From Acidobacteriaceae bacterium dw_441 (GTDB taxonomy: Bacteria; Acidobacteriota; Terriglobia; Terriglobales; Acidobacteriaceae): 64,000 nucleotides of DNA. How positions within the stretch are numbered: position 1 is the stretch's first letter; each line of letters starts with the position of its first letter. The notes under the pieces are model-generated. The model was not told where the DNA came from. It worked only from the letters and a program-made list of their open reading frames with translations, and made no database searches. Made by a program: the position numbers and the translations under genes. The DNA lies in assembly GCA_018449715.1 (NCBI GenBank), contig JAAVVA010000001.1:682001-746000 (forward strand), given 5' to 3'. Below, piece by piece: positions 15,181 to 24,753 of this stretch.

Positions 15181-17703
15181 GTGCGATACTTTCGGCTTGT
15201 GATGCGTAACGCTCTCGGCGCGTCGTTGCTATGTATGTCTTTTGTGGCTGCTATGGCTCAGGGCTCTCTTGAGCCCGTCTCCGCTTTTCCCCTGGACAGT
15301 AACTCTTTGGTGATTCGCCAGCCTGCACAGGTGAACCGCCCTTTCAGCGTGACGGGCCAGCGCGGCGCGATTCTCGGGCAGCAGGATGGAAGCTTCGAGC
15401 TGTGGCTATTACCCGTAAAGATATTGCACAACGCGCGTCTTACCGCGAAGCTGGAAGGCTACGAAGCAACGATTAATTTGAACGATGCCGCTTCACAAAT
15501 TGAGGTCAGGCCCGATCACACAACAATCACTTACTCGCACGCCGCAATTACAGTAAAGCAGCACATGTTCATCCCGCGATCCTCTGAGGCGGGAATCGCC
15601 ACAGCGGTAGTACTCTTCGAAATTCATGCAGTGCACCCTGCGGTCATTACATTGCAGTTTGAGCCATCAATGGAGCGCCAGTGGCCCGCGCCCAACTTTG
15701 GGAGGCCAGGAGCTTCCTGGAGCAACGCCGGGAGTGGAGGAATTTATACACTGGCGACCGACAATTCAAATTTCTTCGGCATGGTGGCAATGCCCGGAAG
15801 CAAGCGGGGAGCGATTCGGCCTTACCAGGAGCGACCACAGACGTTACCGTTGGAATTTAATATCAGCTACGATCCTGCGCGGGATGACCACCAATTCTTT
15901 CCTTTGCTAGCAGCAGTTACCGGAGTGAGTGGTAAGCCCGAATTGAGCGCGGCACAGTTACAGGCGAAGTTGCTGGAGACCGCACGCAACGTTCCGGCTC
16001 TCTACCGTTCCACGGCAGAATATTTCGATCACTTCTTTGATACTCGTCTGACGGTACAGACTCCAGATAAAGAGTTAGATGATGCTCTGAGCTGGGCAGA
16101 GGTTGCGATTGAACAGGCGAGGGTATCCTCTCCGAAAGGATCGGGGCTGGCGGGAGGATGGTACACATCGGGCGATTCGGCGCGTCCCGGTTTCGGGTGG
16201 TTCTTCGGGCGAGATACTTTGTGGACCTTATATGCCGTCAATAGCTATGGAGATTTTCAATTGAGCCGAGAGGCGATGGATTTCCTGTTGGCACATCAGC
16301 GAGACGATGGAAAGATGATGCACGAGTATTCGCAAACTGCGGCGCTTGTGGATTGGGACCATCTGCCGTACCTCTATGCTGCCGCCGATTCCACACCGCT
16401 ATTTGTAATGCAGATGGAAGATTATGTACGCGCCAGCGGAGATCTAGCTTATTTGCGCGATCACTGGGACAACGTGAAGCGCGCTTATGCTTTCACGCGG
16501 GCGCATACGACGAATGGAGTTTATGACAATTCTCAGGGAACAGGCTGGGTAGAAGAGTGGCTGCCGAAGATGCCGCAGCAGGAGATCTATCTTGCGGCAT
16601 TGGATGAGCAGTCCTCAGAATCAATGGCTCGTCTGGCGAAGCTGATGAGCGACGAGGATTTGTCCTCCTCGGCTGTGCAACACGCGAAAAAGATTCGCGA
16701 GTATCTCGCAACGTATCGCACAGCGGAAGGGCTTTACAGCTTTAGCCGCGACAAAGATGGCTCGTTCGATGCTCGACCTACGGTCTTTCCTTCCGTTGCA
16801 TGGTGGAGCGGGTCACTGGAGCTTCCTCAGTCGGAAAAGATGTTCGATGCCTGGGCTTCGCCTGCCTTTTCGACAGATTGGGGGATGCGCTCGATGGCGG
16901 AAGGTGCTGCGACCTTCGATCCAATGAGCTATCATCACGGCTCGGTGTGGCCTCTTTATACTGGCTGGACTGCTCTTGCGGAGTACCGTGCAGATCGTCC
17001 GCAGGCAGGTTTTGCAAGTCTTATGCAGAACATCCGGCTTACATGGTTGCAAGATCCCGGGGCCGTGACAGAGGTCTTGTCAGGAAAGTTTTATCAACCA
17101 TTGGGAAGGAGCAGCTCGCATCAGCTATGGTCATCGGCAATGGTGCTTGCTCCCGCAGTGCGTGGACTTTTCGGACTGGAATCGGATGTTTTAAATAGCA
17201 GGCTTCGAGTCAACCCTGAGTTGCCAGCACAATGGTCCGAGGCTTCTTTGCGAAATGTTCCTTTCGGAGAGGCTCATCTTAACGTCTCAATGCATCGCGT
17301 TGACTCTGGCCTGGAGGTTGAAGTGGAGTCAGAGAAACCGATCGATTTGTGTCTTCAGAGTTCGCGGATTTTTTTTGACAACGGACCGTGCGAGCACACG
17401 AAGGACTCCATCCATCGCTTGCGAATCCCTCTGCCCGATGTCGAAGTCGGATTGGAAGAACATGTGACACAACCAGGCTCTGTCACCGAACAGACGAAGT
17501 TTATTCGACAAAAGTATGGAAATAACTCTCTGCAATTTACGCTTGATGTCCCAGGCAACAAGACGCAACGGGTTTATCTGCGGACGAATCGTCCACTCCG
17601 AAATCTAGTGATAATAGGAGCCAGGAGAGAGAAAGAGTGGTTGATCGTTGAAGGAAATAGCTCCGAAGGTTATAGCGAGCGAACAATAAATATTAGATGG
17701 TAA
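15181..17703 (+). CDS. exported (alpha/alpha)6-type glycoside hydrolase, debranching-enzyme-like
   Basis: I use the GTG start at 15181 because AGAAGAGG lies just upstream; ATG 15202 is an alternative. A signal peptide ends near AMAQG. The 840-residue protein has an N-terminal beta-rich domain (to about 280), then a helical-barrel region with GFGWFFGRDTLWTLYAVNSYGD, WDHLPYL and SYHHGSVWPLYTGWTALAEY. These are the kind of motifs seen in amylo-alpha-1,6-glucosidase/GH15/GH63-like enzymes, where acidic residues of the FGRD and downstream Glu segments act in hydrolysis. The exact family and substrate are not clear by eye. It follows the Oar receptor and probably trims glycans in the periplasm or outside. 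Confidence 0.75.
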   Translation: MRYFRLVMRNALGASLLCMSFVAAMAQGSLEPVSAFPLDSNSLVIRQPAQVNRPFSVTGQRGAILGQQDGSFELWLLPVKILHNARLTAKLEGYEATINLNDAASQIEVRPDHTTITYSHAAITVKQHMFIPRSSEAGIATAVVLFEIHAVHPAVITLQFEPSMERQWPAPNFGRPGASWSNAGSGGIYTLATDNSNFFGMVAMPGSKRGAIRPYQERPQTLPLEFNISYDPARDDHQFFPLLAAVTGVSGKPELSAAQLQAKLLETARNVPALYRSTAEYFDHFFDTRLTVQTPDKELDDALSWAEVAIEQARVSSPKGSGLAGGWYTSGDSARPGFGWFFGRDTLWTLYAVNSYGDFQLSREAMDFLLAHQRDDGKMMHEYSQTAALVDWDHLPYLYAAADSTPLFVMQMEDYVRASGDLAYLRDHWDNVKRAYAFTRAHTTNGVYDNSQGTGWVEEWLPKMPQQEIYLAALDEQSSESMARLAKLMSDEDLSSSAVQHAKKIREYLATYRTAEGLYSFSRDKDGSFDARPTVFPSVAWWSGSLELPQSEKMFDAWASPAFSTDWGMRSMAEGAATFDPMSYHHGSVWPLYTGWTALAEYRADRPQAGFASLMQNIRLTWLQDPGAVTEVLSGKFYQPLGRSSSHQLWSSAMVLAPAVRGLFGLESDVLNSRLRVNPELPAQWSEASLRNVPFGEAHLNVSMHRVDSGLEVEVESEKPIDLCLQSSRIFFDNGPCEHTKDSIHRLRIPLPDVEVGLEEHVTQPGSVTEQTKFIRQKYGNNSLQFTLDVPGNKTQRVYLRTNRPLRNLVIIGARREKEWLIVEGNSSEGYSERTINIRW

Positions 17704-17995
17704 TCCTCTCGGTATTTGCTGGATCATTTACCGTCGGATCAAGCGAAAGATTACATCGCTTCATCCGAAGCAAAACGGACGACCGGTGTGGCAGAAGCAG
17801 CGTTCAATTTGGCGACCCTGCGTTGACTGATCGACATGACGTGTTGCTCTGGTTGAGGATAGGATGCGATCTCAACGCTCTACGCAGCCATAAATTTAGA
17901 AAATCTCCCTCCGTGCCATCCGACCGTCTCCACGACGAGACGTTTTTGGGGGTACTAATTACTTGCCCAACGAGCGACTCTGTAAGTCGCGCGGT

Positions 17996-18730
17996 CTAAT
18001 GTCCGCGGGAATGAAACGGGCAGCTTCCGATCTCAGGAGAATTGTCATCCGGCAAGGCGTATTGCTTCCATTCGCGATTCGTAGGAAGGCCATAGAAGCC
18101 AATGTCCGGATGTACCGGCATTCCATCATAGGCCAGCATTCGCTTATGGATTCGCTGACGCACCTCTGGCGCGATTGGCAGTGAGGTCGCGGGATCGATG
18201 AAGAGCTTGCGTGGCTGAAAGATGAGTACGATCCCTGGACCGAGATTGCGACTGCGACGCTGAACGTAGGTCGGCGATGACCCAACCACAAACATCTCCG
18301 TGCCCCCGAAAGAGAACTCCCAAAGGGGGTGATCCGGCGTCCGTTCGAGATCCGGCGTCCGATCATGTTCATGGAGTAATTGCAGCATCTGCCAGAAGCG
18401 ATAGACGAAGGCTGCGTGGGTCGTTATCTCGGGATCTGGCTCGAGGAACGCGACCAGGCTGCAGCGGTCAAACTCCGCCGTTCCAATGAGGGCAACGAAC
18501 ACGGCCATCTCTCTTACGAATTGTTGTGAGAACTCTCGGGGGATGAAGGTATACACCATCTCGCCACGGATCTCGCCGGTCTGCCCAAAGAAGCAAGGAA
18601 ATTCGGAAGCACTTAGCTTCTCTCTGTAGGATTCGTAGGCGCGAATTTTCCAGTCCTCGGTCGGAACGACGCCCAGAATTCCATTCTCCAGAACTCGGCT
18701 GGTCCATGGCGATACTTCGGCACTCATCAT
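17996..18730 (-). CDS. YqcI/YcgG-family protein
   Basis: I start at ATG 18730, which overlaps the stop of the upstream desaturase gene as ATGA, giving 244 residues. The segment EFPCFFGQTGEIRGEMVYTFI and the later DHPLWEFSFGGTEMFVVG and RNLGPGIVLIFQPR are characteristic of the YqcI/YcgG family, which includes a haem-dependent N-hydroxylase of guanitoxin synthesis. Most members have no known reaction. The four-base overlap implies translational coupling with the sterol-desaturase-like membrane oxygenase, so the two may act on one substrate. Cytoplasmic, no signal peptide. Confidence 0.75.
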   Translation of the reverse strand: MMSAEVSPWTSRVLENGILGVVPTEDWKIRAYESYREKLSASEFPCFFGQTGEIRGEMVYTFIPREFSQQFVREMAVFVALIGTAEFDRCSLVAFLEPDPEITTHAAFVYRFWQMLQLLHEHDRTPDLERTPDHPLWEFSFGGTEMFVVGSSPTYVQRRSRNLGPGIVLIFQPRKLFIDPATSLPIAPEVRQRIHKRMLAYDGMPVHPDIGFYGLPTNREWKQYALPDDNSPEIGSCPFHSRGH

Positions 18731-19701
18731 GATGTGGCCCTTGGTGCATGTGCTTTGCGGCCCCGACGGGCAAGGCGAGCCATTCGACGAAATCCGGCGG
18801 CCTGCTGGGCTGCCCATGACCCCGTGACCATCGCAGGTTCAGCCCCGGCATCGCCCGTTTCGACGGTGTTGTCCTGGAACTTCGCTGTACCAAACAAGAT
18901 GTCCCACCAGGAGAGCGCGGTGCCGAAATTGCAGCTGCGGCGCCCTGCAGCTTTCAGGGCGTGGTGGGTCCGATGGAATCGGGGAGAGATAAAGATATGA
19001 TCACCCAGCCATCCGTAGCTGATACGCGTATTGGAATGGGCCAGGCTTCCGACGAATCGGAAGCCAAGGATGACGAAAGGGAACTGGAAGGATGGAACGC
19101 CGATGAGCAAACCAACAGCGATAAGCCACAGGTACGTGATGGCGTCTTCCAGTACATGGGACCGCTCGTCTGACCAGAAGGTCATCTGATCCTCTGCGTG
19201 ATGCACCGAGTGGACACCATACCACCAGCCATATCTATGAGACAGCCTATGTCTCCAGTAGTCGGAACAATCGAGGATCGCGAAGTAAATGCAGAATGAC
19301 AACAGCGGCCAGGAAACCAATGCCGGTACGAGCGCGACCAAGGAAGGGGGAGTCAGTGAATGGCCCAGGAAGACGCCGTCGAGTTGTTGCCGCAGCCAGT
19401 CGTATTCAAAAAAGGCAACCAACGGGAAGAGGACGATGCGAACGAAGAAGGCATACGTCACATCAGCTGCGATCGGGTTCCGTTGCGGCCAGCTGGTAAG
19501 GGGCCAGATTCGCTCGATTGGAGTGCAGATCAAAGAACTCAAACACAATTGCAAGACCCCGCACCCTGCAAAGAACAGCCAAATGGCAACCACATGACTG
19601 TGCTGCGTTACTCCAATGTTATGCAGGGATGACTGAAGAGAACTTACGACACAATCGATCGTGTGTGTAACTGTCGGGGCTGCGTAAGATATCCAAGACA
19701 T
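18727..19701 (-). CDS. sterol desaturase / fatty-acid hydroxylase family membrane protein
   Basis: The 324-residue protein has four or five hydrophobic helices and the family's di-iron histidine motifs in order: HRLSH, HSVHHAED and HRTHH, with an extra FHRTHHALKAAGRRSCNFG end. Such enzymes use O2 and a di-iron centre to hydroxylate or desaturate lipids or sterol-like molecules in the inner membrane. The downstream YqcI/YcgG gene overlaps its stop by four bases. The C-terminus is rich in Ala and Arg. Substrate unknown; a membrane lipid, carotenoid or hopanoid is possible. Confidence 0.85.
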   Translation of the reverse strand: MSWISYAAPTVTHTIDCVVSSLQSSLHNIGVTQHSHVVAIWLFFAGCGVLQLCLSSLICTPIERIWPLTSWPQRNPIAADVTYAFFVRIVLFPLVAFFEYDWLRQQLDGVFLGHSLTPPSLVALVPALVSWPLLSFCIYFAILDCSDYWRHRLSHRYGWWYGVHSVHHAEDQMTFWSDERSHVLEDAITYLWLIAVGLLIGVPSFQFPFVILGFRFVGSLAHSNTRISYGWLGDHIFISPRFHRTHHALKAAGRRSCNFGTALSWWDILFGTAKFQDNTVETGDAGAEPAMVTGSWAAQQAAGFRRMARLARRGRKAHAPRATS

Positions 19702-20218
19702 CTGTCCACTCCGCGTTCCATCAATTTAAAAGAGACGGATCGAGCATTCCAGAGGTTTGCAGGGAACAGCCAAATTTCGGCAGTAAAGCCGACTTTTTTA
19801 CGCGGCAGTTATCGAAAGGTTCGGAAGAAGGCCGTGACCCGTGCCGTCCCTCCTCCTTCGAGCTTAAGGAACCAAGCGAGGGTATTTTGAATATGGAATT
19901 GCCCTTCGGCGAAGCAGGGCATTCCAGTTTGGCATTCATTGGGCCTTATCGTCTGGACCGTTAGATTCGTTCTGCTAAATGCGTTTCCCGGTACCGATCC
20001 TGAAAATTACGCCGAAGTGTTTACTCCTATATAACTTCCGAATCGCCCACTAACCGCTCGCACGCCGAATCATCCGTAGAATTCTACGTTGCACAGGGAT
20101 TTGATAGACTCTGGTCAAGACGCAAACTCGACGACAGTCGAACGTGCATGAAATCATCGCTTTTGAAGTGACCGCTGCGAACGCCCTAGGCTCGCCAGCC
20201 TTCCTGAGGAGCTTTTGG
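19702..20218. other. intergenic region, nothing clear
   Basis: About 500 bases separate the desaturase gene from signal peptidase I. No reading frame here has coding character or family motifs, and I see no strong hairpin. It presumably holds the promoters of both neighbours. Confidence 0.5.
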
Positions 20219-21052
20219 ATGAGTCCAGCGACGAAGATTTCTCCTGTTTCAACGAAGCTCGCAGCTGCCGTCGACATCAATCGGGAAGAGACTCCTTTCG
20301 AAGCGCTGGCCAGCATCTGCTCAGTTCTGGTGGTGGGCATGTTTATTCTGACCTTCTTAGCTCAGAACTACGTCATTCCGTCGGGTTCGATGAAGAACAC
20401 GTTGCTTGTAGGCGATCACCTGCTCGTCGACCGGATCACGCTAATGCCGCCCGCTTCGTGGATGCCGCTCATCAGGTATCGCGAGCCGAGGCGCGGCGAT
20501 ATCGTGGTCTTCCTCAAGCCCGTCAATCAGCCTGGTATTGATGCCACTGACGTCGACGGAACACCACAATACACTCCCCTGGTGAAGAGGTTGATTGGCG
20601 TACCGGGAGATCATATTCATCTACGCAACGGCATTGTGATTGTTAATGGTGTTGCACAGCCCGTGGGATTTGCGCAGCCGACAACGACGGATAACTTCAA
20701 CGAGTTCCTCGACGATTTCCCCGCAGTACCTCCAGCCGAGGTGCCTGGGTCAGCAGAGTCGTGGGCCGTGAACTTCTCGAGTTATATCCAGGACGGCGAC
20801 CTGGTGGTTCCACCCGGCATGTATTTCATGATGGGCGACAACCGGCACAACAGCCTGGACTCGCGCTACTGGGGCTTCGTGCCGCGCGCTAATATACTTG
20901 GCCGTCCGCTTTTCAACTATTGGTCGTTCGAGGCCGCAGACGGGCAACTTGAACAAACAGGATTCGGTCACAAGCTCGCGTGGATCGGCCACGTTCTGGT
21001 GCATTTCTTCCCAGACACGCGCTGGAGACGGACTTTCCACGTTGTTCGTTGA
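20219..21052 (+). CDS. lepB: signal peptidase I
   Basis: I start at ATG 20219, which has GAGGAG ten bases upstream (277 residues); the longer frame upstream adds an implausible tail. One membrane helix (about 32-50) is followed by IPSGSMKNTLLVGD with the catalytic Ser57, RGDIVVF, VKRLIGVPGD with the general-base Lys123, and GDNRHNSLDSRYWG. These are the S26 family boxes in order. The enzyme removes signal peptides from exported proteins on the outer face of the inner membrane. The insert between the Lys box and the GDNR box is about 90 residues, longer than in many short versions. It stands alone; additional copies in the genome are likely. Confidence 0.93.
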   Translation: MSPATKISPVSTKLAAAVDINREETPFEALASICSVLVVGMFILTFLAQNYVIPSGSMKNTLLVGDHLLVDRITLMPPASWMPLIRYREPRRGDIVVFLKPVNQPGIDATDVDGTPQYTPLVKRLIGVPGDHIHLRNGIVIVNGVAQPVGFAQPTTTDNFNEFLDDFPAVPPAEVPGSAESWAVNFSSYIQDGDLVVPPGMYFMMGDNRHNSLDSRYWGFVPRANILGRPLFNYWSFEAADGQLEQTGFGHKLAWIGHVLVHFFPDTRWRRTFHVVR

Positions 21053-21238
21053 ACCGAAATTGTAAGATCCCGATTTGATCTTGGTGCGCTCCGGTCGTAT
21101 GACCGCCTATTCGGCAAATTCCTACTTGTGCACTACCCGACACGCCAGCCGCAGTTCTTGCCAGGATTACTCCCCAGATGTCGGCATATCGTCAGCAATG
21201 GACGCAGAGGAGAAGCGAGTGGGGCGCTTTTCCGGATC

Positions 21239-21835
21239 TTAATCCTCCGCTCTATAGCGCAGCCCATCCACCAGTAACTTAGCCATCCGGCGCGCATGCT
21301 GCGGGTCGCGCCCATACCCAGCATTGCAAAGGTTTGCGACTGCCACCAACAGATCGTTCGGATCAGTACCCGGGCGCACGGCTTTGGCCTCGACTGCTCC
21401 ATCCAGCAACGACATGAGCGCCGGACGGAGTCGACTATTGAAATACTCGGGCAACGCCTTGTACGCGGCATCGCCGGAGTACAGCGCCTTACAAAGTCCA
21501 CGCTTTGTGGCAATGAAGTCCACGTAGCGCTCCATCCAAAGAGAAAGGGCCTTGAGGGGCGGATGCTTATCTGCCAGCACGGGAGCAGTGTCGGCACAGG
21601 CGTCAACGTTGCTCTGAAAAACAGCGACGATGAGGTCGGACCGCTGGGGGAAGTGGCGATAGACCGTGCCCAGTCCAACGCCGGCGCGCTCGGCGATCTC
21701 TCGGACCGGAGCATCGACACCCGACTCCGCGAAAACCTCTGTCGCCGCTTTCAGTAGCGATCCTACCTTGCGTTGAGCATCTGCACGCTTGGGGCGTGGT
21801 TGGCTGTCTTTGGCCGCGATTATCTGCTTTTTCAT
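21239..21835 (-). CDS. TetR-family repressor
   Basis: The 198-residue protein has the TetR helix-turn-helix at about residues 27-70 (LLKAATEVFAESGVDAPVREIAERAGVGLGTVYRHFPQRSDL) and a helical ligand domain. It is divergent from a short-chain dehydrogenase gene across about 100 bases that contain two copies of a GGAAC-N3-GTTCC dyad. This is the classic layout of a repressor controlling itself and a neighbouring oxidoreductase. The inducer is unknown. Confidence 0.9.
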   Translation of the reverse strand: MKKQIIAAKDSQPRPKRADAQRKVGSLLKAATEVFAESGVDAPVREIAERAGVGLGTVYRHFPQRSDLIVAVFQSNVDACADTAPVLADKHPPLKALSLWMERYVDFIATKRGLCKALYSGDAAYKALPEYFNSRLRPALMSLLDGAVEAKAVRPGTDPNDLLVAVANLCNAGYGRDPQHARRMAKLLVDGLRYRAED

Positions 21836-21851
21836 ACACCGGCGCTTGCAA

Positions 21852-21894
21852 CCGGAACAATGTTCCGGATAGTATTAGCGGAACGATGTTCCGC
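21852..21894. promoter_or_regulatory. tandem TetR operators
   Basis: Two near-perfect 17-base dyads, CCGGAACAATGTTCCGG (21852-21868) and GCGGAACGATGTTCCGC (21878-21894), share the core GGAAC-N3-GTTCC and are 26 bases apart centre to centre. They lie between the divergent TetR and dehydrogenase genes. Confidence 0.8.
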
Positions 21895-21939
21895 TTCTTC
21901 AGGATACAAGAGGAACGGGACTGAATGAAGGAGTTGTTT

Positions 21940-22692
21940 ATGTCAGAGAATCGCGTCGTCCTTATCACTGGAGCCAACAAGGGAATTGGGCTGCAGATTG
22001 CGAAAGACCTCGCCGGCAACGGCCTTACGGTGCTTATTGGCTCTCGCAAGCTTGAAAGCGGCGAGAAGGCGGCTACGTCCATCGGCGAAAGGGCCCATGC
22101 CATTCAACTCGATGTGACGGACCAGGCTTCGATCACAGCGGCAGCCGAGTGCATTCGCAAGGAGTTTGGCCGGCTCGACGTGCTGGTGAACAACGCAGGC
22201 ATCGTTGGTGAATTTCCGGACGGCACGCCATTCGAAGAGCGCCTGAAGTTCAATGTGCCCAGCCAGGCGCCGCTGAGCTATATACGTTCCATCTACGAGA
22301 CAAATGTCTTCGGCGTCATCGCCGTCACGCAGGCTATGCTGCCATTGCTGCGCGAGGCTCCAGCCGGACGTATCGTCAACGTGGGAAGTTCGTCGGGCTC
22401 GCTCACTCTCAATGCGAATCCGGAGTTTGAGTATCGCAATGTCTTTGGCTCTGCCTACAGTCCGTCGAAGGCCGCTCTCAGTGCGACCACGCTCGCCTTT
22501 GCGATAGAGATGGAGAAGACGAACATCAAGGTGAACGTGGTTTGCCCGGGTTTCGTCGCCACAGACCTGAACGGCCATCGCGGCTATCGCACGGTCGAAC
22601 AGGGTGCAAGGCAGGCGGTGAAGATGGCACTGATCGGTCCCGACGGCCCGACTGGCACCTTCACCGACGAGGATGGGACGGTGCCTTGGTAG
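21940..22692 (+). CDS. short-chain dehydrogenase/reductase (SDR)
   Basis: I start at ATG 21940 because AAGGAG lies six bases upstream (250 residues). The protein has the classical SDR signatures: TGANKGIG for the nucleotide, NNAG, the catalytic Ser in NVGSSSGS and the YSPSK active-site Tyr/Lys pair. The AYSPSKAAL and NVVCPGFVATDLNGHRG segments resemble NADPH-dependent carbonyl reductases. It is probably induced when the divergent TetR protein leaves its two operators, so a role in reducing a toxic carbonyl or quinone is likely (inference). Confidence 0.9.
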   Translation: MSENRVVLITGANKGIGLQIAKDLAGNGLTVLIGSRKLESGEKAATSIGERAHAIQLDVTDQASITAAAECIRKEFGRLDVLVNNAGIVGEFPDGTPFEERLKFNVPSQAPLSYIRSIYETNVFGVIAVTQAMLPLLREAPAGRIVNVGSSSGSLTLNANPEFEYRNVFGSAYSPSKAALSATTLAFAIEMEKTNIKVNVVCPGFVATDLNGHRGYRTVEQGARQAVKMALIGPDGPTGTFTDEDGTVPW

Positions 22693-23267
22693 GAGAAGAG
22701 GGTCTTTTGAACATGCCCACACGGGCTGGCTTCGCTGGCGGCTGCAGCGTTTTTGATTCGCGACGGCAGCTTGTCTTCGTCACCAACGGTCCGCTCATCG
22801 AGAACTCCGAATGGGGCGACCATCATATGGCAGCGAAGTTAGACCCCATTGTGCATGATGGGGGGGGGCTGGCACCTGTGGCGCAATATCGCGGCACAAG
22901 ATCCGTCATTCGGCAGGTCTGGAATAGGGCTGGTGCCATTCGGTACTCCTTGCGTTTCTTACCTCTCACGAGCCGAAGCAGGTGACCTATCTGTGCCTAT
23001 CGCCAAAATGGATACCGGGGCGAGGTTTGGGCCAGAGCGGGACACTGCGTCAAACCATAAACCACCTACAGGTGCTTTATGGTTCCTATTGATCAGACAG
23101 GAACGATCCTGATCCGTAGATTGATGAACATAGGGTGAAATATTAGGCTTTCCCCGTACTAGGGAATGAACTGCATTCTTTATTGTTGCTGCCGCCGCTC
23201 GAACGTCCTCTACGGTAAGACAGCACCCGAGCACTTCCAGGAACTACAGATCGTAAAGGGGGCAAAC
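22693..23267. other. intergenic region with a strong hairpin and a G-tract
   Basis: About 575 bases without a convincing gene. It holds a run of nine G (22860-22868) and an inverted repeat at 23053-23067 / 23070-23084 (15-base arms, one mismatch, two-base gap) whose outer ends read AACCATAAA / TTTATGGTT. Just after the hairpin a short frame reads WFLLIRQERS, similar to a frame at 24869-24905, so both may be scraps of the same family. Confidence 0.45.
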
Positions 23268-23704
23268 ATGCGCGGACTCAAAGTATTACTCTCTGCTACA
23301 GCATTGCTTGCGACACTGGTTCTTGCACCGCTAGGTAACGCGCAAATTAGCATTGGCGAGCCTCCCGTCTGTTCGTATGGCTATTACGACTATGCTCCGT
23401 ATTCATTCCTGCGCTCCGGTGGTTTTTACGGACCGGGTTATTTCTATAACGGCATCTTTTTAGGAATGGGGCCATGGGCCAACTGGGCTATGGACACGGA
23501 TGGGGAGGGCATCGCTTCGCCGGTGGTGGAGGAGGAAGATATAACGGCCGAGGTGGTTCTATGGTCTATCGCGGACGTACAGGCGGTATGTCAAGAGCAC
23601 ACGGCAATAACCGTGGTAGATCACCATCGCGGAGTTTTGCAGGCGGACCTCACGGTGGCGGCTCCCATGGTAGCGGCGGGCACGGTGGTGGTGGGCATCG
23701 CTAA
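23268..23704 (+). pseudogene. Gly/Tyr-rich secreted protein interrupted by a one-base frameshift
   Basis: From ATG 23268, after AAAGGGGG, a signal peptide (MRGLKVLLSATALLATLVLAPLGNA) leads into APYSFLRSGGFYGPGYFYNGIFLGMGPWANW. The natural continuation, GYGHGWGGHRFAGGGGGRYNGRGG and a His/Gly-rich tail ending at 23704, is in another frame. The switch is at a GGG run near 23486 where a GGGG would restore the frame. The restored protein would be about 145 residues, a small surface or cell-wall protein type seen in soil bacteria, with no known function. Either a real frameshift, phase variation at the G run, or a sequencing error. Confidence 0.65.
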
Positions 23705-23952
23705 GGGATGGCCATCGAACGCTACGCGAAGCTGCTATCAGGAATCGTTAGCATCGGACCTTGTGCGCCTCGAAAACCAGGGACGGAAAGCGAGCGATGA
23801 AGTTCCTAAGCAGGGGCACGATATTATCGCTACTCTGGGTGCAAGTTGCGGCATTGTCGCCTGTAAACCGTTTCCTCTTCAAAAAAGAGAGTGGAAATAT
23901 GAGTTTCATTGGACGCAATCAGAGTTTACACGACCCTCACCGTGCACTTTGG

Positions 23953-24753
23953 TTACGTTTTCCGGGTAGATTCTCTTTTCCAGCAGTTGGGTAATTGTGT
24001 CGCGGCCAGAGGCCTGCTGAAGAGGTAGCCCTGGCCTTCGGCGCAACCATGGGCCTGAAGATATGTTTTTTGCGCTTGAGTTTCAACGCCTTCCGCGACT
24101 ACGAGATATTTTAGACTCCTGCCCATATGAATGATGGCATTTACTATTCTGGAGTCATGAGGATCGGCTGTGACTTCCTGGACGAAAGACCTGTCGATCT
24201 TCAGGATGTCGATGGGAAACTGGCGAAGATAACTTAGGCTCGAATAGCCGGTCCCGAAGTCATCGACTGCTAGATGTATTCCCATCTCTTTCAGTTCCCG
24301 CAACGCAAGGATAGTAGATTCTGGATCTTTCATGAGGACGCCCTCCGTGAGTTCGAGGTTGAGATAATGTGCTGCCAGACCAGTCTCTGAAAGTGCTGCC
24401 CGCACTCCCTGAATAAAACCCTTGTTGCGGAATTCGACAGCAGACACATTCACGGCAATGCGCATGGATGGTAGTCCTGCCTCCTGCCATGCACGCGCTT
24501 GCCAGCACGCTTCGCGCAATGCCCAGCGTCCGATCTGGACAATCAGGCCACAATCTTCTGCGATAGGAATGAACTGATCGGGAGAAATGAGTCCTCGACC
24601 AGGCTGTTGCCAGCGGATCAAGGCTTCGACACCGGTGATTTCACCAGTATCGAGAGATACCTTCGGCTGATAATGCAGCAGGAATTCTTCGCGCGCTAGG
24701 GCGCAACGCAGGCTGCTCTCCAAGGATTGCCGCGCCTTAGCCTTCAGATTCAT
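23953..24753 (-). CDS. EAL-domain protein (c-di-GMP phosphodiesterase type)
   Basis: The 266-residue product is almost entirely one EAL domain: ALAREEFLLHYQPKVSLDTGEITGVEALIRW, NVSAVEFRN, LELTEGVLM, VDDFGTGYSSLSYLRQFPIDILKIDRSFV and VAEGVETQ. The metal and catalytic residues of active c-di-GMP hydrolases (EAL, N, E, DDFGTG, K, E) all look intact. The start at the MNLKAKAR segment is where EAL domains usually follow a GGDEF domain, and no ribosome site is seen, so the gene may be a 5'-truncated GGDEF-EAL protein. The frame stays open upstream without a GGDEF motif. Confidence 0.8.
   Translation of the reverse strand: MNLKAKARQSLESSLRCALAREEFLLHYQPKVSLDTGEITGVEALIRWQQPGRGLISPDQFIPIAEDCGLIVQIGRWALREACWQARAWQEAGLPSMRIAVNVSAVEFRNKGFIQGVRAALSETGLAAHYLNLELTEGVLMKDPESTILALRELKEMGIHLAVDDFGTGYSSLSYLRQFPIDILKIDRSFVQEVTADPHDSRIVNAIIHMGRSLKYLVVAEGVETQAQKTYLQAHGCAEGQGYLFSRPLAATQLPNCWKRESTRKT

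Noticed and set aside
18325..18365. Direct repeat GATCCGGCGTCCG
   Set aside because: It lies in the YqcI/YcgG coding region and only encodes a repeated RTPD segment; two copies are not a repeat array.
22860..22868. Run of nine G
   Set aside because: A homopolymer in non-coding DNA; could be a slippage site but affects no gene.
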